20,633 nt of DNA, from assembly GCA_036897625.1 (NCBI GenBank), contig JAYMTA010001320.1, positions 1-20,633 of the forward strand, given 5' to 3'. The position numbers were made by a program, and so were the translations under genes. Within the stretch, counting starts at the first letter, position 1, and the number at the start of each line of letters is the position of its first letter. Below are positions 7,783 to 16,979 of this stretch, piece after piece. A model generated the notes under the pieces. It did no database searches, had not been told where the DNA came from, and saw only the letters and a program-made list of their open reading frames with translations. This DNA is from Pelargonium cotyledonis (taxonomy: Eukaryota; Streptophyta; Magnoliopsida; Geraniales; Geraniaceae).

Positions 7783-10450
7783 TTAAATGGGGTTGTCAAT
7801 TTGGTGAATTATGCTCCGCAATCCTGATTTGTAACTTGGATGAAGTAGCCTCACTCCTAGTTCGTTCTTCATGCGTGCATTGGACACTCGCTTCTCTCCC
7901 CTCAAACTTCGTTTTTCAATAACCAGTCCACTTCTCTCAGCAGCATGTGTGCTTCGTGGGATCTGGCCGGGCCATTTTTTATCAATTAAGTCCCAAGCAT
8001 AAGCAAACACCTCTTCTCGCGGGGCAGGATTATCATCCACTATATTGTACACACTCCTGAACAAGGACATATTCATGATAGTTTCTACTTCAGTTACACG
8101 AGCAAACAGCACCCAAAGGCTAAAGGTTAAATTACTATTTTTCTGTTTCCTACAACACAACATCACAAGTAGTACTGAAGATGTTAGTCATTTGGTCTTT
8201 TACAATTGTAAGGCTACATAGAGAAGCTTTCAAGAATGACATAGCATATTGAGGTGTCATTTTCAAATGGAAGAACTTTTGTTGCCTCTTATCTTAATTG
8301 AAAAAAATAATGCGTATGGAAAATGTATTGCAGTATTTTTTTTACGATCCTTTAAATTCTATTTCATAACTCAATATCAAACAATTTACACTGAACGATT
8401 CAACCATGCCAAAGGATGTAACTTACCTTAAGGTTGGCTTGACAATACTGGCCTTAAGTGCTTGGCAGATGTCCTCAACATGAACTCTAGATGTATATTG
8501 CCTGGATACTCTCATCTTCTGACTATTTGACACAGATCCCTGCTTTATGATTGTGTCAACGGCACTGCAATAGAATATAGTTCAATGAGAATTGACCTCA
8601 CCTAATAACTACATCACTTCACAGACATATCAGGGCGCAGACACTACGCTCAGACAAGATTCTAAATTAACCGTCAGCCCAATCAATAAATAAGTTGAAA
8701 CCCTTTGCTGATAAAACTGTACTAGTTATAGTTCCAATATGATATCAGTGATATATTGAAGGTGCTTAAGAGAAGCATGGAAATATAAGTGCAATAAGTC
8801 CAAGTAAAACTTATGAACTCATCTCTACATCCAAAATAGAATATGATACTGTGTATGCCATTGACTACAGATTGAAGAAATAAAGGCAGCATACTCATAG
8901 TAAAATACACATCACAACCTTCTACCAGGGCCATAGATACCTCCGAGACGAAAGACATGAGCCGAGAGGCCAAGATCTTCGCCCAGCTTTAACCATCCTG
9001 TCTCAGCAACTAACCTCATCTTAGCCGACTCATTCATAGGGTTAGTTTGAGAGCTGTCACAAGATAATGCAATTATCACCAAACTGATATAAGCTAATCT
9101 GTAAATGATCACATGCCAAAATTAATAAAAATAATACACTTAGTTACTCACTCCTCATCTACCCATGCACCACCATAATCTCCATACACACCTGCCACAC
9201 CAAAATCAACATTTCCTTGGTAAGAAATTATATTTAGAAAAATGGAATGTACAATTAAGATACCCTGACCATAATCGCCATAGACAACGTAAATATATAC
9301 CTCTTCTACAGATGCAAGACCGAAACAAATAAAACCCTATTTTATGAGATATGTCATGATCCCATGATATATTCATATGATGGGAAGTGGAAAGTCCAAT
9401 TAAGATCCCAACTATAATGTTAATCGTATGCAGCCCCCCTTTGAGTAAGATGTTAACAATAAATAATTCTCAAACACCAAAACAATGAATGTGGAACACT
9501 AATAGATAAACAATAACTACCAAGGTAATCATTCAAGCATGTACTATGCACATCAATACTATGCTGGTTAAACACTTAAAACACGGTTTTAATGATGGCG
9601 TACTAGTCGATGATAAATAGGAAAGCCACTTAAGATCCCCATCCACTAGTGTTCTTCTTAGAAGTTCTCCATGTTGAAGCATCTACAAAACAAGTACAGG
9701 AACAACACACTTCTTTAGAAGCTCCACACGAGAACCAAGTATAGATATCACTACTTGTTATAAATATCTAAACAGAGAAATATCCATAGCCTACCGGATC
9801 GCCAATGCCCGCAACAGTGGGAACCGAGACTAGAAGATGTGTACAACATTTCATAGTATTCAAGATGCTCAGTCTGAGAATAACACAGTACAAAAATACT
9901 CAAAATTTAGCTAGAGAAAATAAATAAACATTGGCAACAACATTTGATTTTGATGTGCATTATTGTTCTTTATTCAAACACTCACTCGGGCTCATTTGCA
10001 TCAAAAATATGAACATGAAATCCCTTCTCGTCTAGCTTCTTTTTCTTCCCCGAGCTTGTGCACGTCCCATGGACGTCCCTAATTAAGCACCAAACCCCCA
10101 AAACTGTAATCTCTTATAAAATTAGTTCCAAAACTGAAACCACCAAATGCTTCAAGAATAGTATAATTTCAGAAAATCAAGCTAAAGCACGATTAAAAAA
10201 AAAAATACCATCCTTGGTTCTTGAGCTGGCCGGCGAAGAATTCCCCGACGAATCCCATTCCAAGAACGAACATACGGTTCGGAGACTTGGGCACCGATTC
10301 TTCGGTTGGAGAATGTAACTTCACAGCTGCCGCAGCACAGCGGTGGATCCCAAGTGTTTGAGCTCTCCGGAGAGTGAATTTCGGCGAGCAATGGCGCCCG
10401 AATCGGAGAGGAGTCGCCGGGATTTGAACCGATAGTTGGTAGATTTCCAT
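7783..10450 (-). CDS. Atypical SDR / NAD(P)-binding Rossmann-fold protein, plastid-type, 8 exons
   Basis: Exons are 10450-10209, 10078-9986, 9873-9795, 9682-9604, 9191-9152, 9053-8919, 8564-8427 and 8056-7783. All introns are GT-AG, giving 1080 nt and 359 aa. The N-terminus (MEIYQLSVQI, basic and Ser/Ala-rich) resembles a chloroplast transit peptide. The nucleotide-binding GMGFVG is at residues 64-69, THLLVSVP near 123, YLSSTSVYGDYGGAW at 160-174, VFRLGGIYGPGR at 211-222, VHVEDICQAL near 250, and YNIVDD then GEKRVSNARMKNELG in the last exon. This order matches plant homologues of the YeeZ-like atypical SDR group (Arabidopsis At1g19690 type), whose substrate is not known to me. The usual YxxxK site reads NESAK, so the tyrosine is absent. 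The ATG at 10450 is the first in-frame one; only a TTG precedes it. The last acceptor could alternatively be 3 nt further on (8053). Confidence 0.9.
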
Positions 10451-10464
10451 GACGGAGGTACCGA

Positions 10465-10572
10465 TCAACGGTGAAAGTTGAAGTGTCCTGAGTTCTGAGG
10501 TCTGAATGGGACTGTGAGAGAAGCTTGAAGATGGGCTTGTCTTAAAAAACTTCTGGGCTGAGTACAAACCAT
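10465..10572 (-). other. Upstream ORF ahead of the SDR gene
   Basis: An out-of-frame ATG at 10572 opens 35 codons (MVCTQPRSFL...) and stops 14 nt before the SDR start codon. If transcription begins upstream of 10572 it would be a non-overlapping uORF able to damp translation. The transcription start is not visible in the sequence. Confidence 0.3.
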
Positions 10573-10711
10573 AAGGTTTCGGTCCTTTACGACCATTTTT
10601 TCTCTACTTTATGGGCCCAAAACAAAACTCTCTACATGAGTGTCATTTTACTAAAATTTAAAAAGTCAGTTACCTACGAGGTTTTAATGGTTTGTATCAC
10701 TCAAAATGTTA

Positions 10712-11741
10712 GGGGAAATTGCATATATATCTCTGGAACTATACATCTTTAGCTCGTTGCACTATTGAAATATTTTTTGTAACTTTCGATTATCTTAAAC
10801 TATATAGTCTAGTATTTATAAGTTAAAACTAATAAAAATTGACTATTTCTCAGTATGTGCACTGCACATGACTCCTAAAATTTATAAAATTACAAATTTT
10901 TTATTCTTCTTCGTTATTTAAAAACATGAGTATGAAGGTACATCGAAAACTATAAAGCTTCACCGAAAAATTTAAAACTTTGTTGGGAATTTCAAACTTT
11001 TCCGAAAAATTCAAATCATACAAGCCCATTTGATAAAATCGAACAACTCAATAAACACATATTCACACACACAATATCAAATAAAAAGAATCCAAACAAA
11101 ACCAAACAAAATCATTCAAACCATATCTGAACAAGATGTGGAACCTGATCTGGTTCAGATCAAACAACCCAGGTCGGCGGACCTCCAATTGACGGAGATA
11201 GCAAGAGAGACGGTTGAGAGACGATGGTGGCTACCCGAGGGTTTCTCGACAGTGGCCGGCGCTCGACGGTGCAGACTTCATCGCTGGTGAAAACGAAGAC
11301 GAAGGGAACGACCACCGTGAAGACGAAGACGACAATGCCCGTCCATCTCCTTAGCTCCAGATCTAGTCAGACATCACCATCGCCGCCGGCGCGAGACGAA
11401 GACGGTGCGAGACGAGGAAGACGATGGCGACCATGCCCGTGCTCTTTGGCGTTCTCAATGGCGGTGGAGCTCGAAGGAAGCCCACGCTGGAGCCATGCCA
11501 AATTTGTTCTCAGGCATGTTCATCTTCCCTTTCATTTTTTATTTATTATTTATTATATATATTGATTGAAAAAATGAAAAATGGAGGGGATTTTCTTCTT
11601 TTTGGCATGTAACTAATAGAGTTAAAGACCGACACTAACCTGCATAGTATAGGGTTAGGGTAGTTGAAAATTACAAATCATAATTCAGGGGTGCAACAAG
11701 CAAAATGTGTAAATTTTACGGTAGCTATATGCAATTTTCCC
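10712..11741. mobile_element. Non-autonomous Mutator-like element (MULE) with GC-rich core
   Basis: The ends GGGGAAATTGCATATA (10712) and the complement of ATATGCAATTTTCCC (to 11741) are inverted repeats. Roughly 70 percent identity extends for about 100 bp inward, with shared boxes such as TTGCAC and TTGTAA. They are flanked by 9-bp target duplications AAAATGTTA (10703-10711) and AAAATTTTA (11742-11750), one base apart, which is the Mutator signature. The outer 300-400 bp are AT-rich, but about 11150-11520 is strongly GC-rich and gene-like, as in Pack-MULEs that carry captured host fragments. No transposase is present. Short ORFs in the core (for example from 11224, with TKTK repeats) match nothing I know. 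Confidence 0.75.
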
Positions 11742-11764
11742 AAAATTTTATTATAAAGAGAAAA

Positions 11765-12975
11765 ATAGTTCTCTCTCTGGCCACTAGGGTTAGCAGCCTA
11801 GGGTTCCGGTTTCTCTTCCAGGCGGCGGTCTCTCATTAGGGTGTTTAGCGGTAGCTAGAGTTTGGGGTAGTAGTTTATTATGTTTAGGGTTTGTTGGTTC
11901 CGGGGCTGGCGGTTGGGGTTTATTAAAGGGGGTGGGGTGTATAGGGTGTGACGTAAAGATAAGAGAGGTGTGGCTGAGAGTGGTCTTCAAAAGGTTTAAG
12001 AGTATATTGATTGGGGGTGCATGGTCGTAGCGAAGTGATAAACTTTGTTGGAAGGTTCTTGACGGAGGCTTTCCATTGATTTCTCAACATGCAACATATG
12101 ACGGTATGTCTATGAAGGCCAAGAAATGGGGTCACAATAAATGAACTTTTCGACTCGTCTCCAAATCCAAGGAAATCGTCTCGGTCTCGGTTTCTTTTTT
12201 TAGTTTTATGATGATGAAGATGTTTTCAAGGTTGAAAAAAAAGGTCTCTTGATTTACAATGGTAAGGTGCTACTGTTGGAACGCCTTGGAGGAGGGGACA
12301 ATCCATGTGACATGGATCTAAATCTACTAGAGATTTGGGCTCATGTGAGGGGTATCTCAATAGAATATATGACCGAGAGGGTCTTCCAGGACTTGGGGGG
12401 TGTTGTTGATCGATCTCTTTGTGGAGTTAGATCCGCATAATTTTAGAGGGGGTTGGGGTTCTTTTGCACGAATCCGAGTTCATTTGGGTACGAGATATTC
12501 GCTGCGGATGAAGGCAAGAATGAAAATTTCTTATACGGGCAACCATATGATTTATTTTTAGTATGAACAGCTTCCTATGTTTTGCTATTATTGTGGGCGT
12601 CTGGGGCACATTAATAAGAAGTGCGCTCATGCCAAGGCTGACGTTGGGTCGGGAACAGAAAGAGTATATGAGGCGTTTTTGGTGGCGCCCAGGGGAAGAA
12701 GGACTTGCCTTGAGGTTCAGTGGATTCGGTCTGGGGCGAATCAGTCGTGGGATCCAGTGGAGAATGTAGTGGAGATTCTGGTTTCACCTGCTCTCCAAGA
12801 AACTTTGGAGACGGAACAGAAGGTTGCTGCAGTCTTCAAGCGGAAGCGGGGTATCAGGATGGTGGGGGATGACCGACTGGTTGATGGGCCAAAAAACGGG
12901 AAAGGTCCAGACCTTGGGCTTAGGTTCGCAAAGAGTAAAGGCGGTGAGGGGCAGCTTTCGCGGTAGAATTAGGTT
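11765..12975 (+). mobile_element. Decayed LINE fragment: leader plus broken ORF1
   Basis: A leader rich in CTAGGGTT and GGCGG motifs (about 11765-12150) precedes a degraded DUF4283/zinc-knuckle ORF1. The architecture is that of the element at the left edge of the window, but on the opposite strand. No endonuclease or reverse transcriptase follows, so the copy is truncated or has lost its 3' part. Neither end could be fixed, and no poly(A) or target duplication was found. Confidence 0.6.
12208..12966 (+). pseudogene. Broken LINE ORF1 (DUF4283 and CCHC knuckle)
   Basis: The frame from about 12208 to 12440 reads DEDVFKVEKKGLLIYNGKV, then an L-L-E-R-L stretch, LLEIWAHVRGISIEYMTERV and LGGVVDRSL. 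This is the second half of a DUF4283 domain, equivalent to the W-V-Q-L-H-D-L-P region of the left LINE. The segment after 12465 (RIRVHLGTRYSLRMKARMK) is in another frame. It leads through an in-frame TAG into PMFCYYCGRLGHINKKC, a CX2CX4HX4C knuckle at 12583-12624. The knuckle frame then stays open to 12966. At least one frameshift and one nonsense change are therefore visible, and the first half of the domain is hard to read. It is non-functional as it stands. Confidence 0.7.
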
Positions 12976-14306
12976 GCAGGGTCGTCCAACTTTTAGCGGT
13001 ATGATTCAGGATGAGAAGAAAGTCCGATATTGTTCGACATTGGTAGGACATGTTGGATGGAAAGTTCGCCTAGTGCCCCGACTTTATGAATTGGGTAACG
13101 CCCAATCGTATAGAGTGTCTTCAATGAATGCCAGAAAAAGGGACTTAAAGCCACCACAAACCCCATCTTATTACTTCATAAAACAGACAGTTGTAGATCA
13201 ACAAACTTGACATATAATGTCTCTTCCAATTTTCTCTAATTTCATGAGTGTCAACCCAAATTAAAAACAATAAATAGCTCAAATTAATGATAACCTAAAC
13301 TAACTACACTTTACATATTTTACATGATGTTTGGTTTTAGAGTCTGATTAGAAACTCTAACTTGTCTACAAATATATATCTCACTCAACTAGAGTTTTTT
13401 TTTAAAAAAAATTGAAAAATAAACTAATTCATTATGAAATGTTTTCTTTTTCTCTAGTTTATTTGTTATTCTCTTCAATTATAAATGTAATAATTAAATA
13501 AAAAACTCTAAAACATGACTAATGTGTGGGGGAGAAGCTACCATCAACACAAAGAGTGTTGAGAGAGAGCCGAAAATTCCTTAAGATCATACCCTAATTA
13601 AAAAAAGCGAGAAGCCCGTTTGTAGGGTTTTTAGAGAAACTGAGAAGAATCATTCAATACAATTGAGTTTAGTAATTAAACTCCAACTCACAAGGTTACA
13701 CATAAAAGTCTAATACGTACTCACAAAGAAATTATTATAAATGTTCGGGTAAAAGTTAAATGAGAATTAGTTTGTGATGTTTGGAGTAAACCAAATGAAA
13801 TAGGTAAGTGATTGCTACATTATTGTGGACCTGTCCTATTCTACAAACTTGCTTGCCCAACTCTTGTTCTTCCTTTTGGTGTGGTCCATTTGTTCTTTTC
13901 ATTATTTATACTCTAAATTTTTTATCTACTTATTTTGCTGTAATATAAATGACATGGGTTCCACTGTCTTATTGGCACAATTAATTAATAATGATCTGTA
14001 CTTATTTCAACAATTTATAATTTGAAAATGAGATGGATTGGATGTGTATATATAACACTTAAAATTTAGTCAATGAAGTGTTATATCATATACAATACAA
14101 TTAAGCTACTCACCTACCTTCATCTGCAAAACTAAATGAACTTCAACTACCACCCAATATTTGTTGGTTGCTGATATCTTCTGCAAATCTGTATTGAACA
14201 TAACTTTAGTTTTGTGCTTGTTCTTGAGACAAGCTTGATGTTACATTTATATATGTTTTTAGTATTTGCTTGACTGAAGATTATTTGGGTGGAAGCAGAG
14301 ATAGAT
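12976..14306. other. Intergenic stretch and upstream region of the TLC gene
   Basis: No gene is supported. 12976-13210 may still be LINE-derived. 13325-13525 is a weak fold-back: GGTTTTAGAGT on the left and ACTCTAAAAC on the right, with an internal TTAGAGT/ACTCTAA hairpin. It may be a small MITE remnant. The remainder, to 14306, is AT-rich and should contain the TLC promoter and 5' leader, but I could not place a TATA box with confidence. Confidence 0.4.
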
Positions 14307-15352
14307 ATGGAAGAGTATGTGATAAAACTGAGTGTTTTGGGAGTGATCTCATGGGCTACAGCTTTTGTGTTCATCAGAAAGGCGTTCCCAAAGCGTTCCT
14401 TCGACTTCTGCAACCGGGTTGTTTCCACAATCCATGCAGTGTTGGGTGTGACATTAGCTTCTCTTTCAGTCCAAGATTGGAGCTGCCCTGTTTGTCCTGT
14501 GGCTTCAACCTCTTCACCTAAGCAGATGCAAGCACTTGCTGTGACTCTTTCTTATCTCATATATGATCTCATTTGTTGCCTCCTTGACAAAAGAGTCAAT
14601 CTTGACAATACCATCCACCATTTGGTGGGCATTGTGGGAATTGGTGCAGGCTTTGCTTACCAAAAGGTCCTTACTTTACCAATCATATATGCTTATTTTC
14701 TTCTTCTCCTCCTCCTGATAATTATTTAAGTATATGTGTTTGTATATATGCAGTGTGGATCAGAGATGGTTGCAGCATTATGGATTACAGAAATATCCAG
14801 CCCTTTCCTCCACCTGAGGGAGGTTCTGAAGGAGCTTGGTTACAGAGACACTGACCTCAATCTGGCAGCTGATGTTAGTCTCAAACTCCATTGCCAATCT
14901 CTTACAAGTGTATATTAATTATGGGTAGCTAATTAATGGGTTTATTTGAATTTATAGATATCATTTGCAGTGATATTTTCATTGGCTAGAATGGTGGGAG
15001 GGCCTTATCTGGCTTATGTCACTCTATCTGCTAACAATCCATTCGTCATAAAGGTAGGTATCACTTCAAAATGTAGTCATATATATATATATATAAGCAA
15101 GCGTAACAATCGAGACTCAAACTTGAGATCTCAAGAGAAGCAAGCACGTTAAGCCACTTGCCCCGATGATGGTTCTTGGTATATATATATACACACACAC
15201 TAACAATCCAATTAACAACCTAACAAGGTTTTTATGTTCATCAGGCCATGGCATTGGGATTGCAGCTGGTGAGTGCATTCTGGTTCTACAAGATCGCAAG
15301 GATGGTGAGATACAAGCTCATCAAGAGGAATGCAACCCAGAATTTGGATTGA
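14307..15352 (+). CDS. TLC-domain (TRAM/LAG1/CLN8) membrane protein, TMEM56-like, 4 exons
   Basis: Exons are 14307-14666, 14754-14873, 14958-15053 and 15245-15352. All junctions are phase 0, giving 684 nt and 227 aa. The family is multi-pass, resides in endomembrane or plasma membrane, and is linked to lipid sensing or handling; ceramide synthases form a separate branch. Evidence is the family pattern FDFCNRVVSTIHA (32-44), QDWSCPVCPV (56-65), SYLIYDL (82-88), NTIHHLVG with the conserved His pair (104-105), and SEMVAALWITEISSPFLHLRE (123-143). FSLARMVGGPYLAY and a basic tail MVRYKLIKR follow. Hydrophobic segments lie near 6-24, 38-55, 75-93, 104-118, 161-185 and 193-208. It closely resembles plant proteins of the At1g31300/At4g19645 type. 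ATG 14307 is the first in frame after a stop at 14271. Intron 1 (87 nt) has a weak donor, GTCCTT. Confidence 0.92.
15104..15208. repeat. Possible tRNA-derived SINE scrap in TLC intron 3
   Basis: On the minus strand, a box A-like TGGCTTAACGTG (15156-15145) and a box B-like TTTGAGTCTCG (15121-15111) are spaced as in a pol III promoter. The patch sits between two copies of TAACAATC (15104-15111 and 15201-15208), which could be a target duplication. It is flanked by AT and TA/CA microsatellites. It is too short for a full SINE, and the match is weak. Confidence 0.3.
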
Positions 15353-16979
15353 ATTGAATTGAATTGTATGTAAGTTAAAAGAAACAATCAACACATATAT
15401 TGTTTGGAACAGAACAAGTGTAATGGTAGTGGTACTAATTGACCTTAATTTGCAACTTAATTTCACTCCAATTCCATTAGTTTGTTCAATATTTTCTTTA
15501 ACAAGTTGTGTCTGCCATTTTTATGGTGTGACAATGAAAGCATGTGAGAGGCTAAGGATGATGATAAGGTTGGTAGAGAAGAGCTTTAATGAGGACACCA
15601 ACAGAGCTTTCACCAACTGCCTTGCCTTGCCTTCCTTTTTCTGGTATAGGCAGTTTAATGTTCAAACCTATCTATCTTTTGCCAACTCAAAACTTGCATA
15701 ATTCTAAACATTGTTGCATAGGCTTTGTCAACATTTTGGACACTATTTTTAACATTATTGTAAAGGTTTGAGTACAAGTAAATGGATCTCAACACACACG
15801 TATTTGACGCGTGAGTGACTTGTCAACATTTTCGAGAAAGAATCCTTCAAACAATACGATCTTTATTCAAATAGAAACTATGGAATATGCAGAGATTTAC
15901 CAACTTTATTTCAAACAATACGATTTTTATCCAAATAGAAACTATGGAATATGCAGAGATTTACCAACTTTATTTTAAACAATACGATCTTTATCCAAAT
16001 AGAAACTATGGAATATGCAGAGATTTACCAACTTTATTTCAATTCGTGACCTCAAATTCACAAGGTAACAACCTTACCATTCCGCGGAAGCTATGGAAGA
16101 TGGACCATATTGTTTGCAGTCAGGACTTGTTCCTCACTGAAACAACGTCCAGTCGTCCACCAAAACAAAGACTCATACTCTATATTATCACATGCATATC
16201 CAGACTTTTCTCGAACCAAACCTTGCAGGCAAACAATGGAGTCTTGAGCATTGACTATAACTGGTTTCACTGTTGAGTTTCTTGCAAGTCAAATATGCCA
16301 GGTGGTGACCAAAAGGTTTATGGGTTTTGAATGAAGCAACTAGTTGGAGTCAACTTTTGGGTTGAGGCTTCAAGACCGAGGGCCGCGAAGTTAGTCCCTT
16401 GCAATGACCATCTTGCGCGAGATTGTACAGATGTTTGGCCCGAGATAAATACCACATCTACCGTGGTATTTTAATTCTTTAGAATTTACATTTATTTGAC
16501 TCGTGAGAAAAAGAATTTAACTATTTTAATTAAGTTAAAAATTACATTAAACGAATCACCCAAATGAACTGTAATTGCTATTGAATATTAATAATAAATT
16601 ATTATCAGACAATAAATGATTACTTGTAATCAACAAAATAAAAAATAAGGGGCTTTTGAATAAAGTCCAACTAGAAAGCTTGACAACTACTAATGTTGTA
16701 TATGTTACCAAGTTTAACACTTCATACGTCTCAAAACAAGTGTCTTGTTTGTTAGTGTTGCACAATTTTTGGTATTCTCATGTGGTGTAACAAGCTTAAG
16801 GGATATTTATCAACATATTATAGAGATATTATTGGTATTTTATGCAAAACTAACCTCGGCGTCTGCAAGAAAGAGGAAAATATGTTTTATACATATGGAT
16901 GAAATTATATTACATTTGTCACAAACAACATTTACAATACAAGACGGTCTTTTAGACTTCAGTGTAAGTTGTGATTTAT
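15353..16979. other. Intergenic region between the TLC and HflX 3' ends
   Basis: The TLC gene and the HflX gene converge here, so the region holds both 3' UTRs. It begins with a GAATT microsatellite (about 15350-15366). Apart from the 64-bp tandem repeat at 15846-16042, I see no gene or recognisable element. ORFs at 15423-15701 and 16745-17092 have no domain, and the second runs antisense over the last HflX exon. Confidence 0.5.
15846..16042. repeat. Tandem repeat, 64-bp unit, about three copies
   Basis: Units start at about 15847, 15911 and 15975, each containing ACAATACGAT, AAATAGAAACTATGGAATA and GCAGAGATTTACCAAC. The copies differ at only one to three positions, so the expansion is recent. 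The period is not a multiple of three, so the ORF across it is not a protein repeat. Confidence 0.92.

Noticed and set aside
7701-7922. Plus-strand ORF over the last SDR exon
   Set aside because: It is antisense to a well-supported exon and has no similarity to a known family.
10058-10318. Plus-strand ORF across SDR exons 1 and 2
   Set aside because: It crosses an intron and two exons of the minus-strand gene in antisense, so it is a shadow.
11224-11565. 113-codon ORF in the MULE core as a gene
   Set aside because: Its composition is driven by GAAGACGAAGACG repeats. No domain is recognisable, and at best it is part of a captured fragment.
11649-11662. TAGGGTTAGGGTAG as an interstitial telomere tract
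   Set aside because: There are only about two units, with no TTTAGGG array around them. The similar GGGTTAGGG at 18377 is also isolated.
15887-16276. 129-codon ORF with apparent internal repeats
   Set aside because: It is produced by the 64-bp tandem repeat, whose period is not a multiple of three. Each copy is therefore read in a different frame, and there is no protein repeat.
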